A stretch of DNA of 64,000 bases from Adineta steineri. Its lineage: Eukaryota > Rotifera > Eurotatoria > Adinetida > Adinetidae. Under the pieces are notes generated by a model. That model searched no databases. It was not told the DNA's origin and was given only the letters and a program-made list of their open reading frames with translations. Location of the stretch: NCBI GenBank assembly GCA_905250115.1, contig CAJNOI010000008.1:697822-761821 (forward strand), written 5' to 3'. A program made the translations under genes and the position numbers. This document shows, piece after piece, positions 42,704 through 55,081 of the stretch (positions within the stretch are counted from its first letter, which is position 1; each line of letters starts with the position of its first letter).

Positions 42704-43866
42704 TTATTGATTATTCAGTGCACGAGGAATTGATGATGATCGATTAATGCTGTAAGAAGAAGAAGAATATAGAAAATGGTAAGAATAAAAAAATAAGAAA
42801 CCTTTTTGTTTGTTGCATTGGTCGCTTTTGATTTGGTGTTGCACTACGAACACTAGCACTGTTCGAATACATTTGTTGTGTTTGACCTGTTGAATTTTGT
42901 TGATCCTTAGCTTTAGAATCTCTAGAAAAAAAAAACAATATAAAAATTCTAAAAGAATTCCGTTAATAACTAACTTTGCTGTTGAACTCGGATTATGTGG
43001 AAATGCTTTTTCCGTACTAAATGGAATTATATTAGATAATGATATATCATCATTTGGACGAGAGATTAATAGAGATGGTACAATTGTATAATACCAATGT
43101 AATATATAAGGTGGTATACCAAAATCAGTATACTTATAATGCCAATAAGGTAAACCACAATGAAGAAGAAGTAAACGATAATAATCTGTAAATGTTGAAG
43201 CAAGTCGATGGAAATGTAATGAACGATCCAAAAACCAAATACTTGTTTCTCTATGCTAAAATAAACTGTAAGATTATAATTTTATCATATAGACATACTG
43301 GATTATAAACAAGACAAACACATTCATGACCATCACATGGATCAAGTTCAAATATATGCCATGATTGAGTATTAAATCGTGGTGTATCTAAAATTTAGAT
43401 TATTATTTAGAATTATAGAAAAATCTATACCTTTCTCAAAAAAATCATTCAGCTCAGCAATAGCCATCTGTTTTGGTCCTGATGTTGTTATTCTCGTTAA
43501 ATTATTCAAGGAATTTATATACATTTTACCAATAAATGCCGATGATAATTCTTGAAATAAAAAATATCACGAAAAATCAGATATTTATGTGTTCTATATA
43601 TTTACTAGTATTTGTATTTTTAAATGACCATCGTATTTCAAGTCCATCGGATACGATATAAAATCTTTTCAAATCATCTGGTAATTCACATGAATTTTTC
43701 TATGAATAGAATATGATATAATCTTCTATATACTATCAAATAATCTTACCTCTTCCCATTCTACGAAACCATCTGATAAACACGGTCTTTTATCTTTTAC
43801 ATGAACTTGATCAATATCAGCTCGTTTTTCTAAATAATTAACAACAGCTGTTGTTGCAGAATCCAT
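42704..43866 (-). CDS. TPGS2: Tubulin polyglutamylase complex subunit 2
   Basis: Subunit of the TTLL1-containing tubulin polyglutamylase complex that adds glutamate chains to ciliary and neuronal microtubules; ciliated animals such as rotifers would need it. Starts at the ATG at 43866 (MDSATTAVVNYLEKRAD). Blocks matching human TPGS2 are ELPDDLKRFYIVSDGLEIRW, FELDPCDG...VCLVYNP, SIWFLDRSLHFHRLASTFT and YYRLLLLHCGLPYWHYKYT. The C-terminal tail is low-complexity S/Q/T-rich, as in the human protein, ending SSSIPRALNNQ. Exons are short with introns of 50-60 bases. It lies between PET100 (109 bases upstream) and ataxin-3 (81 bases downstream) in the same direction. Confidence 0.92.
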
Positions 43867-43975
43867 ACATAATTTTGAAGAGAAAAATTATTTTTATCTA
43901 AAAAAAACAATGTATCCTACGTAAACAAAAAAATTATGACTAAGGGAAAATCAGAAAAAAACAAAAACCAAAAGA

Positions 43976-44364
43976 TCATTTAAGTTGTGCTGAATCTTTT
44001 TGTTTACTTTGAAATTGACTCATTTGATCAAGAACTTCAGCTTCACGTCGAATTTGTTCTCGATCTTTTAATTGTTGAATTAATTCATCCTATTTTAAAT
44101 CAAAATTTCAATTTTTTTCGATAATTTACAAATATAAATTAATTTAGTTACACGTTCAGGATTTGGTGGTGGATAATATCGTTTTCGAGCAGCAATAACT
44201 CGATCTTTGAATAATTCCGGACGACTAAATAAAAACATTGCAGCCAATGGAAAACTTATATAGCATGCCATGCCTGAATAATAAAATAAGATAAGATTTT
44301 TTACTGTAAATATCTTTTTTTTTATTAAATACTTACGAACAATTTCTAATTTCCAAGAACCCAT
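43976..44364 (-). CDS. PET100: Cytochrome c oxidase assembly factor PET100
   Basis: Small inner-membrane mitochondrial protein needed for complex IV biogenesis. Three exons (44364-44337, 44273-44152, 44089-43976) join in frame to 87 residues. The N-terminus MGSWKLEIVRMACYISFP, the single membrane segment and the following FSRPELFKDRVIAARKRYYPP match animal PET100, including the KLEI.RM...FP core and the RK...PP block. A charged helical tail (QQLKDREQIRREAEVL) ends the protein. The first exon is only 28 bases. An AG preceded by a T-tract lies two bases before the ATG. Confidence 0.92.
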
Positions 44365-44817
44365 ATCTAAAATATCAATCAATTAAATATAATCATTTAT
44401 TTTGTATATTTATTTTTATTTTTATTCAGAACGGAAGAAAAAGAACATAAAAGAAATACGTAACGATAACAACAATGAGAAAAAGAATGAAACTGACATA
44501 TAACCATGATGAATACCGAAGAAGAAGAAAAAAAACCAACGAAAAACAAAAAAAAATAAAATAAAATGACTTCGATGAAATGTTGCTTGTGGATTCTATT
44601 ATATATGATTTTTTTAATTGACTTACATATATATATCGATAATAAATAATGAATACAGAAAAAAAAACAAGACAGACGATTGAATAAGTATGTATTTATA
44701 TAGATAAATAAATTACGTAGAATTCTCAACAATTACCCAAGAAGATAAATAAATTAATTCATTAAAGACATTCGGAGTCTTGCCATTCTCGGTCTATCAT
44801 CGATATATGTATATCTT
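44365..44817. other. Spacer between TPD52-like and PET100 genes
   Basis: The widest gap in the minus-strand cluster (453 bases), A+T rich. The long open frame on the minus strand (about 44397-44732) is a low-complexity F/S/Y run and not a credible gene. Could be TPD52-like 3' UTR plus an internal promoter. Confidence 0.5.
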
Positions 44818-45553
44818 TTATTTAGTTGTTAAATCTTTCTTTTTATCGAAATCACTACCAAAATCAAGATGTTCATTATGTGTTACACTTGTAGGTATAG
44901 ATCCTCCTGCAGCACCTCGACTAAATTCATCATCATTATTTCCATTAAAATTCATAGCGGATTTTGACGGTGCTATTTTTGATTTAACAGCATTAACACC
45001 TGAACCAAGTGTATTTTCAAATGTTCGGAAAAAACTGGAATCTAAATATTGAAATGTGTTTTAAATAAAATAATAATAAATCTAATTATTTACTTTTAAG
45101 AGTACCAAGGCGTGATTTAAGTGATGTATTAACCGTTTGTATAGCTGGTGCAATTTTATCCGATGCTGCTTGTAATGTTCCAGCTGTTTTTTGATATGCT
45201 GATGTTGCTTTAAAATCATGAACAGTTTCATTCCAATCTTGTTTGAGATCATCAACAAAACCAACACCTAATAATGTTTTTAATTCACTTTCACGTTTTA
45301 ATTTAGCTCCAAGTACTTGACGTAATGTTATAATTTCATCTTGAACTTTCAACATTTCTAAAGTAAAAATTTTTTATTTTTTAAATAGAAATAATTTTAA
45401 AAACTAACCTTGTCGATAATCATCTTCTTGTTTTAATCGATCATCATCACGGAATTGAAAAAATTGTTGATTATTATCATCTGCAATTGGTTCATTTAAT
45501 TCTTCGTCATTATCGAATGGTTTTGGCATTTTAGTCGATTGTTGATTATCCAT
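44818..45553 (-). CDS. TPD52: Tumor protein D52 family protein
   Basis: Coiled-coil adaptor of the D52 family, linked to vesicle traffic and lipid storage. Three main exons. An acidic start (MDNQQSTKMPKPFDNDEEL) leads into the coiled coil with the family block EMLKVQDEIITLRQVLGAKL (human: EEIVTLRQVLAAK). After it come DDLKQDWNETVHDF, SAYQKTAGTLQ, NTSLKSRLGTLK, FFRTFENTLGSGVNAVKSKI and a polar tail ending KKKDLTTK. The order of blocks equals that of TPD52/53/54; vertebrate paralogues arose later, so one symbol is used loosely. It lies 138 bases after the unknown gene in the same direction, and an AG after a T-tract lies 30 bases before the ATG. Confidence 0.9.
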
Positions 45554-45691
45554 GTTTAAATCAAAGAGAGAAAAAAGAATTATCTAAAAAAAAGAATTTC
45601 GTGTCATTTTTACATTAAATCAATTATTTATTTAAATAATAGAAAATAAAACGATTCGTAGATATCTGAAAAGCAAATTTAAAAAAACATT

Positions 45692-48114
45692 TTAATTTTC
45701 TCCATTGAAATATTGATAGTAAAAGGCATCGAGTTTCTCTTGGGCCATATTACCAGATCGAATATGATGCCATCTACCATCTAATTGTGTTTTTATACGT
45801 TCATACGTTTGTTTAATTTCATTATTAGATGCAGAATTCCGTAAGCCAAGCATTGAGGGTAAATTTAATTGTTTCAATATTGTCTGTACAAGTGCTTCAT
45901 CTTCAGCAGTATATTTACCACCATTTGTTGTATAGTAATTCGTTGATTGTTGTGTTTCAGATGTTGTACATTTGCCAGCTATATGTGTTAAACCAAAACC
46001 CATATCCCATAATTTTTCAATTAATAAATTTTCATCAATTGTATTCGATGACATCATTTTATTAAGATCTAATCTTGCATAAACTATTCCATGTGTCGCA
46101 AGTTCACGTGTACATGTTAATTCATTACGATCAATACGATATTCAACAGGTGATTCAAGATAAATAATAAAATTTTCCCATAATTTATTATCTCCTGCAT
46201 AATGATAAACATCACCAAAATCACGACGAATAAATTTTATATAGGGAAATAATTGTTCGGATATATAAAATTGATCATCATTCATATTATCTGTAATTGG
46301 TCGTAGAATATTTTCATTTTGAAAATTTTCATCAAGTAATGGAAATTGTTGACGTAATTCGTATTCAATTGTTTTCATTTGATCACTATGGGTACGAGGA
46401 TCATATTGAAATTGTATACGAAAATCAAATATATCATCGTATGTTTTCGTTTGTTTATATTTTGATGAATCACGATTACGAATAAAATCTATATTAGAAA
46501 ATAAAACTCGTATTATTTCTTAAAAGAACAAGTAACGCTCATCCGAGGACTCGCTTAGCTCTTTCTCGTAGAAATACATTTTCTTCATATTTACTGGAAA
46601 AACGAATGAAAACCGTGAAAAATTGATTTTCGATGTTTTTTTGACCCCGCGGACAGACAAGCAAGCAGACAATTAGAAAAGAAGATGTAATATTTTATTT
46701 ACCGATATTGGATAATCTTTGAAAATCTTTTGAAAATTCTACAATTGCATAATTTGCTGCTGGATCGACTATACAAACATGCGTTTGTTTATCATCTGAT
46801 TGTAAATAAATACGAAAAACATGTTTACATTGTTGTATATGAAAATCACAATTTTCAAGTTCTTTAACAAATTCATTTGGTCGACTTATTGGTTTAATAT
46901 TACAAAATGATGAACGTAATGTATCATCCGATGGATAGCTACTATTTCTTGCATTATAATAATAATGAGTATTTGTAAGTGGAATTTTCTTTTCAGTTAT
47001 ACTATGAATTTCTTCAATTGAATAATTATTATCAAAACGAAAACGTTTAGAATAATAATATAAAACACCGGTTCGAATACTAATAACATATGATGATAAA
47101 TCATGTGATATTGAATTTAAAACTTGTCTTATACAATTAGCAAATTCTCCATACATTTCATCAAGTGATGCTTGATAATCGTATAGGACTTGTGGTAAAT
47201 ATAATTTTTTTGAATGATGATTACGTGAACGTGTACCACGATATTCAAGAAAACCAATACCATTCGAATTTATTGATGAACCATTTTCAAAAAGAATAAA
47301 ACATGTAGTGGGAGTACAAGAATCAGATAATTGACGTTGGCTCATTAAATGACTAGTATGAGTAGAATTTGAATTACGAGAATTTCTTGATGATTGTCGA
47401 TCATAATTATTTTCGGATGTTGGAGTTTCACCTATAAATAAAAAAAGAATTTCTTATTCTATCGGTTCTTTTTTCTCTCACTAAATAAATGCATAAAAAG
47501 AAAACAATAGACTAATTTTGAACTCAGAAGGTTGTGTACGCGTATTTGAGTAGTTATGAATGAAAGAAAAGAAAAAATACATCACCTATTCTTATAAGAA
47601 AATATTAATAATAGAGCGTTATGAACTACATAAAGAAGTCTATTAAAGTTTTCAAAGTCATTCTGCTTCAATGAAATATAAAAATCATCTGTATGTTTAG
47701 TCATCGACTTTGATAATGAGAAAAATATTATTGGATAAATAACAAAACATAACAATTAGCTGAATCAAATATCAGCACAGACACTTGATCGTCAAATAGT
47801 GGAAAAGATGAAATTACGGTCTTTTTGTATTGCAATTAATTCACTAGCAACTCTCCATAGTATTGCAAAAGCTTCTTTTCTAACAGTTCTGGATAAACTC
47901 TGTACTTTTCTAGTTCTACTAAGTATAAGACATCTCTAGCGATTAGTATAATACTAAAATTTACATGGTGAATAACTGCATGAAAGTAACTAATCTAGAT
48001 TAACGACACATGAATCATCGTCGATTATGAAAGGAAAAGGAGAATTTTTTAAATGTGCCTATTCAGAAAATTTCTTTACTTACGATTGTAACGGTATGTT
48101 GATCTGCTTGCCAT
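45692..48114 (-). CDS. Uncharacterised 518-residue protein
   Basis: Not recognised. Three exons (48114-48084, 47431-46703, 46488-45692) join in matching phases to 518 residues, so the model is well supported. The N-terminus is S/N/R/T-rich and disordered (about 1-45). The remainder is a mixed alpha/beta, soluble sequence with no membrane segment. It includes STPTTC-like and FENGSSINSNG turns, YDYQASLDEMYGEFANCIRQ, KTYDDIFDFRIQFQYDP and a C-terminal helical part, EIKQTYERIKTQLDGRWHHI. There is no zinc-finger, kinase or nuclease motif that I can see. It sits between ITFG1 and the TPD52-like gene in the minus-strand cluster. It may be rotifer-specific. Its first intron (47432-48083) is long for this window. 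Confidence 0.75.
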
Positions 48115-48327
48115 AATGTTAATAATCGATGTAATGTTTTTCTATTGATCTATTTAATTTACATAATTACATCTTAAATAAAAAAATCACATTTTTTTAA
48201 TCATTATATTGTCTATCGAATTACACGTTGTTTTTTTAAATTAAAACAAAAAATATTAATTATAAATTACAGTACAAAAATTTATCAATTAGAAAAAAAA
48301 TATTTGACTAAGTATCATTGCAAAAAA

Positions 48328-51300
48328 TCATAGAGCATCATAATGAAATCTTTGGTTTTCCAGTTTTCGTTCACGATTATCTTCGATCTAAAAAATGTAA
48401 GAAAATATTTTTTTTCTTTTCTTCTAATAACAGTACAAAACAAACTTTATCTCGATATTGTAATATAGCAAGTACAAATACAATAACAACAAGTGTTGCA
48501 CTTAATGCAATACCTGTATGAATAATCATTCGACTAGGAGTAACGAAAAGTTCGCTATGCCATCTAAACAAAAGTTTTCGTTTTTTTATTTTTCAATAAA
48601 TTATTCTTTACTTTTCGGGATTCATTAATGGTGATGGTAAAACAACAATTTGAGAATTGGGAATCATTTGCGTATATGTATGAAATAAATGATTCTAGAA
48701 AAGAATGGTTAGATCTTATTAAATAAATCTAATACAAACCGATTGATTCGTTGGTGGAATTGCAATTGTAAGTTTTTCAACAAAATTTGGTGTTGCACCA
48801 AGACCAATAATTACATAAGGTAATTCAAGTGTTAGTTGACCTGACTGAGACATTTGAACAGCTAAAACAAAAATTGTATATACGTATAAAGACGATAGTA
48901 CTCAAACAGAAATGATAGTAATATTTTTTTGTTATTGTTGAACTATTTCCTCTCTGCTAACAGCCTAGTGTGAAGTCACTACTCAACACATTAAATATTT
49001 ATAATAACATTAAAATTATTGCAATGTTCTTTATTGACAACAATACAGAATTTCGTTATATTTTAACTTCTATATAGAATTTTTTATTTACAAGTTATTT
49101 TACCTGCTAATTGAATCCAACTATCTTTAATTCCATCTGCAGTAGTAATTGTTTCCATTTTAATTGATTGTCCTGGTTGATTATTACCATAAGGCTACAG
49201 AGATAACAAAAAAAAAAGAATAAATTTTATAAAAAATCATTTTATCTATTTACCAGTCGCTGTCTATGAGAACAAGTATCACATGAAAAAGTACTGAGAA
49301 CTAAAAAAAATAAATTTCGTTTAAATTTTTATCTTAATATTAATTTACCCATGACTTTAATAAAATGTACATCTTGTATAAGTGAATTTTGAAAACCAAT
49401 TAATTGAAAATCTTCATTTGGAGTTTTTTGTAAAACAAGTAAATCTGGATAACCCTTGAAATAGAATTCAAACTTGAATAAGAAAAGTTTTGTTATTCTG
49501 ATACGAAACTTACATTTTCCAAAACATCGAAAAATGCAGCAAGTGTTGCATTTGATGCTGATAAAACAAATACTTCATCAGTTTGTACAGCAAATGTTCG
49601 ATTATAATTACAAAATAAATTATTATCACTATTGCATGGACGATTTTTAAGAATTATTGAAACAGTACTATTTATTGAACTAAAACTTTAAAAAATTTAT
49701 ATTTTATTTTCTTTTCGCTATTAAATAAGTTCATCATGTTTAACTCTCAAATACCATTTCTAGTTGAATTCAGTTTTTTCTATAGACAATATTCAAGATT
49801 CAATTATGTTTTTCCTCAGGAAATAATATATAAGTCGAAAAGCAAATATTGCGAGTATTGCCGCAAAACAAAATATGATTAGAGGAAATGAGATCATATT
49901 GTCTAATCAATTGAATTTCTTTTGTTTGAGAATGAACTCGAAAATATTGCATTAGTCAATAATTTAGTACTTACTTTTGTTTCATCACAGCTACCATATC
50001 AGGATAACCATCAAGATTATAATCAGCTATTTTAATACTAATAGGTATTTGATTGAATGGTGCTGGAATTTCATGTTTTAAAGGAAATCTTACATCACCA
50101 CCAAAATTAGTTTGTAATGAATACCACTAAATAGAATCATTTTTATCATAGTAAAAGTTTTTTTATGAAATTTTTTAATTACTTTATGATTATCTCGTAC
50201 AAATATCTGACTATCTGAACAATCATTATTCATACAAACTGGTAAAATATGTTCTAATACACCATCAGCATCTAATTTTGCAAGAAACAAAATTCATATT
50301 AAAATAAAAATAAGTTTTATTATGTACCTATATCAGCAAATATTGATAGATGATAGATAGCAACACCTGGTGGTGGACCATAATCAGATATTAATTTCAT
50401 ATTTGTTAATGGTAATTGATATACACGAAATCTTGGTTTATTATTATGATTAACGGTTAAAAATAAATCTGATCAAAAGAAAAAAATGATAATTATTGAA
50501 TTTCATTTTCGTTTTTTTTTATAGAAATTTAACCTGCAATAAGATCATTATTAAGATCAACTGTAGCTTGTGTTGAATCTGGCAGGAGATCATCAACATT
50601 ATTTAATTTTTCAAAGTTATATACAGTACGATTTTTACTTAAAAGATAAAGAATATTTCTTTATGAATTAAATTAAAAGATATTCGTTAACTTACAACAT
50701 TAAACAAGCTGGTCTATAATTAACATAATCATTACTAATCATACCTAATAAATCAACATATGAATCACCATTTGCACTAAAGAAACAAGTCAATTATTTG
50801 ATTAAATTAGCAAAAAAAGAATAAAAGGTAATTTTACTCAAGAGTAGTTGGAATTGTTTGAAAGAAATAATTAATCGGTTGAAGTTCACCTTAAATATAA
50901 AAAATTATATATACAAATATGAAGGTTATTAACATATGAAATAATACTTGTTTCACATCAAGAATAAGATTACTATTAATAATTTATTTTGATAGTAATC
51001 AAATTCTTACGTAAAAAAATTATCTATTAGATAATGAAATAATATTTACTTAGTTTAACTCGATCACCCCATAGAAAACCACCATTATACACGTCTTGAT
51101 CTGGTGTTGCTTTATAAAGTATAAATAAATCAAGTTTACTATCTCCATCATAATCAGCTGCTAATGCATCATAAATAATTCCTCTACAAAAAAATAAAAT
51201 AAGTGAATAAATAAGTATTCAATATGTTTACATACGTTATATTAACATTACATTGTTCTTTCTGTGTTGGTGATCGATCATTATTAAGCATAACTCGAAT

Positions 51301-51558
51301 ATTATCACCTTTCATATTTCGACAAAAAATATCAACAATTTTATCAGCATTAAAATCACCAAACGCTAATGGTATACAGTCATCGATAGCAAAATTCTTC
51401 TTATTACCAAAATTTCTATTAAATACACGTTTTTCATCCTCATCATCTTCAGTTAAAGATTTTTTTCTATGAGCATTTATTTCATGAATAATAAATATAA
51501 TAATTAACAGTTTAAAAATAATTTTTGAGCACGAGATAAAACGAACTTTTGTTATCAT
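48328..51558 (-). CDS. ITFG1: Integrin alpha FG-GAP repeat protein 1 (T-cell immunomodulatory protein homologue)
   Basis: Type I membrane glycoprotein with an extracellular beta-propeller (ITFG1/TIP/LINKIN), implicated in cell adhesion. About 14 short exons. The signal peptide is at about residues 12-29 (IIFKLLIIIFIIHEINA). Calcium-loop FG-GAP motifs recur: DFNADKIVD, DYDGDSKLD, DLNNDLIAD and DYNLDGYPD. A cysteine-containing region, FSCDTC, comes before the membrane segment (TGIALSATLVVIVFVLAIL). The last exon, IEDNRERKLENQRFHYDAL, matches the human tail ending HRFHFDAM and defines the stop at 48328. That exon lies past an intron starting GTTTGT. First gene of the minus-strand cluster; an AG lies 13 bases before its ATG. 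Confidence 0.93.
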
Positions 51559-52210
51559 AATTCATATCATCTAGAAATAAATTTCATTGTTGAATATTCA
51601 TATTAAAATCATTACAAATAAAATCAAATAGATTTTAAATTAAAAAAAACCGAAAAAAAATTAAGGCGCATATGATAGTATTAAACTTAATAACGAAGTT
51701 GGGAAAAATAAAGTAAATATTGCCAGATGAAAATAGTCAAAAGAAAAAGTCATCATCATCATTCGTCAAATGAGATTTCTACATGGCTGGTTAGTTTCCT
51801 TTATCCAATCAAAAAACATTTGTTACAAAAATTATTGATTAGATTAATCAATACAATTAGTTCGATCGAAAATATATCTAGATAATGGAACTATATCATC
51901 AGATTTAATGTTTCTTATTATTCAAGGTTTGCTTTAGATATACGAGTGACATCTATCTAACTTTAGCATGTATGAAAATTTTTCAACAAGTGAACCGGAG
52001 ATCGTTTTTTGTTATACACAAAAATTCATCATCGAAATAAATTAAAATTCTGATCATAACTTAAGATATAGGTTACAATTCCTTTTAGAAGAAAAATTTA
52101 CTGTCTTTTCTTGATGAAGATAAAGTGGACATAAGCTTTAAGTTCTATATTGTATGACGCTGTTAACTGTAATACATGAAATACTTGATGATTTATTTTT
52201 ATTAATCAAT

Positions 52211-52378
52211 CAGTGGTGGATCTAGGATTTTGGAAGGGGAGGGGGCGATTTTGGCTAGACGCTATTTTTTGAGTCCAATCGAAGTAGTGTGAACCTATTT
52301 TTTCGTTCATTTTTGCTGTGAAAAATCAAAAAAAAATTCGGACGGGGGAGGGCGATCACCCCCCTAAATCCGCCACTG
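52211..52378. mobile_element. hAT-type MITE with perfect 8-base target duplication
   Basis: A 168-base element flanked by TAATCAAT on both sides (52203-52210 and 52379-52386). Its terminal inverted repeats are CAGTGGTGGATCTAG at the left and, read in reverse complement, CAGTGGCGGATTTAG at the right: 13 of 15 match. CAGTGGCGGAT ends with 8-base duplications are typical of hAT elements. The inside has G-runs (GGGGAGGGGGCG, GGGGGAGGGCG) and no transposase. Confidence 0.93.
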
Positions 52379-53348
52379 TAATCAATAGTGATAAATCAAT
52401 AAAGATATTTGAAAACTCTACGAGAAGATATTCATGATTGATAATAATAATTAGAATATGGTTTTATTCTATTTGTGTTTGGTAAAATATCATATAATCT
52501 TGTTTGAAACTGAATTAAAGTTATTTTTAGGCATTCTTTACTATACGAAATCATGTTGATTTCTATGTTAAAAGGTAAAATACTTTCTAACAATATTATT
52601 ACTTGAGATGCTTCATTCATACTCAGAAACTGATTTTAAGATATTTCAGTATAAGAATAATAACGATTATTAAAAGAATATCATTAAAATCGTTATAAAA
52701 AATAATAATAAATCAAATGTTTTTGCTTTCTGTTCTACACCCCTTTCGATGGTTTTATGGCACGATATTTTGTTAATAACTTTCATACATGTTTTATAAT
52801 AAAAAAGAAAAAGAAAAGTACCATATTCTCTCTCTTTTTCTCCTATATCGGCTTTTCAAATATATATATATATCACGAACGGAATGAAATTGAAATCATA
52901 TAAACAATACTCAGAATATAATTAAGTCTTAAAGATTTACATATCGATTTTCTAGCCCTATTTATAGATGATTCTAAATTGTAAGAACACGTTAGTTAAT
53001 ATTGACACACTGCCGATAAATTGAATATTTTTTTTCCGAAATTCTTTTGCATTAATATTCAAGGGTTTAAAGCTATTAAAGAAAATACACGTTCGATTTT
53101 TTTTATAACCATATCACTCTTTTTATATTATCGATTACAAGTATTTTTATCTCATACTTTCGTTTTTTTCTCGTTAATTTATCGACAGTGGCCTTTTCTT
53201 TTCGTTATTCTTCTTTTTTTCTGTTACAAGAAAAAAATTCAGTCGTGCATCTATCCTATCTCAAACACCATAAAGAATTACTAGGCATTTAAAATAAGGA
53301 GTGAAAAAGAGAACACTAAAGTCAATAAATAGAAGAATAAAAAACCGA

Positions 53349-53388
53349 CTGAGAGAAAAAAAACGAGAGAGAGAGAGAGACAGAGAGG
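53349..53388. repeat. GA-rich microsatellite
   Basis: GAGAGAAAAAAAACGAGAG then a GA-dinucleotide run ending CAGAGAGG, about 150 bases upstream of the microprotein ATG. GA-runs near promoters can bind GAGA-type factors; no direct evidence here. Confidence 0.75.
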
Positions 53389-53543
53389 TAACGCACGTAT
53401 GTATTCATACACGCACTTCGCATATTAATATCACTAGGTTAGCAAACGCATTTCTTTTCGTGTACTCCAACTGATAAGACAAATCCGCAATATATTTAAT
53501 AGATATAAAAGAAAAGAAACTGAGATCCACACCTGACAATCTA

Positions 53544-55081
53544 ATGGCAAGTCATCAGCAACATCAATCATCGGCATTCCGATCATCAGATATAGATCTT
53601 GGTAAGTATAATTCATTTATATAATTAAAAAAGATTGAAATGGCCTTGAAATATTTTTGTTTTCTTATTTATTTAAAACAGGCTTCTAGAGAATAAATGA
53701 AAAAAAGAAAGAGAAGGCTTTTTTACTCCTTATCAGAAAGAAAACTATAGTTTTTTTTTCATCTAATTATATTTAATAATTTAAATATCTTTGAAATATT
53801 ATTAAACTGTTTTTCGAACAAATAATAACAGTTGACATTAATAAAATGAAAACAAATCTAAAGAGTTTCAGTCGAGTTTTCAGATACCAACTTGCAATGA
53901 AGTTGTTCATCAAAAAAGTAAAGTGAATTAACTAATGTTCAATATTATCTTAGGAAAAATGTACATTTTAGACTATTCTTAAGATTATAAGATAATAATA
54001 ATACAGACGTAGTATCTATGAAAATGGTGAACTAATTTTTCGATAAGGTAAAAGTGACATTCTTCGCTTAAAATTTATAGTCAATCCTAGATATTATTGA
54101 CTAGTTTGGATACATATACATAGTTTTATTTTCGAGAGTGGATTAATGGCTACGACATAGAAGATTGCCAAGATTTCTATACCATATGATTCAATAATTA
54201 TAGTACCTTTAAGAACATATAGTCCCAAGACTTTCGATTAGAGCTCTTTATAAAAAAATGCATAAAAAGTTAAATCATGAGCCCTAGGAAACCGTTTGCC
54301 ATGTAATGATTCATCTTTAGACAAAATCTTTTGTTAGCAGTACTTTGTTGTATCATCTATAAAAAAACCGGATCTTAGCCTTCTTAATATATACTTATAA
54401 TGTTCAGTGTTGTATTTTCAAACTCTAAAAAGATTGAATCGGCCTTCAAAGAAACATGGTTCTGTCAACCTTCACGGTAAATAAAACGATGTTAGTGTTA
54501 TTTTTCTTGAATACGTTAATATTTGTCAATATTAAAGTTAAATATACAATCAATACTTTAATATATACTCTTTTTCGATAGAATATTTCGCCTGCAATGA
54601 AAACAGTATCTATAAGATTTTACATGTAATTTAAATACATCCGATATAATTCAGCAATCATCAAAACTCTAGATAATAAATAAGTTAATTGATTCATAAA
54701 TCATCGTCAAAGAAAGATATTCGTATTAATTCATATAACAAGGTTTAATAATAAAACAATATCTAGTTTATTTCGGTACATATAATTAGTCTGTAATAAA
54801 CTCATTTTTTCTAAATTCATGCTTTTTAATTATGGTTTCTTCATACCATATAAAATTTTATTCATTCATTTTCTTTTATTAGGTTTCGAGAAATCATCAC
54901 TTCTATTCTTTATTGGCGGTGGTTGCTTATTAATCGTCTTAGTAGCTGGTATTATTCTCTGCCGTCTAGATATATCAGCTGGAGACAGTATGTAGTAATA
55001 GCTTTTAATAAATGTTTTACATATTTTTGCATTTTCTTTTCAGGACGACGACAAAACCCGATTCGTTCTCTTGATACTTAA
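53544..55081 (+). CDS. 66-residue single-pass membrane microprotein
   Basis: Not recognised. Three exons (53544-53601, 54883-54987, 55044-55081) join in frame to 66 residues. A polar S/H/Q-rich start (MASHQQHQSSAFRSSDIDLG) leads to one strong membrane helix (about 25-46, LLFFIGGGCLLIVLVAGIIL) and a short basic tail, DRRRQNPIRSLDT. The positive-inside rule would put the C-terminus in the cytosol. There is no cleavable signal peptide, so it is a type III-like or tail-proximal membrane protein. Intron 1 is 1.28 kb, unusual in this window. Matching splice phases support a real gene; function unknown. Confidence 0.7.

Larger units (their letters stand above)
51559..53543. other. 2-kb divergent spacer between ITFG1 and the membrane microprotein
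   Basis: Non-coding, A+T rich; promoters of two divergent genes. Contains a hAT MITE (52211-52378), TA-runs near 52860-52872 and a GA-rich microsatellite (about 53349-53388) 150 bases before the plus-strand ATG. Open frames here lack any family signal. Confidence 0.6.

Noticed and set aside
44397..44732. 111-codon minus-strand frame between PET100 and the TPD52-like gene
   Set aside because: Low-complexity F/Y/S sequence from A+T-rich spacer; no splice or family support.
46495..46700. Possible transposon remnant in the last intron of the unknown gene (CCCCGCGGACAGACAAGC)
   Set aside because: A short G+C-richer patch without inverted ends or target duplication; kept only as intron sequence.
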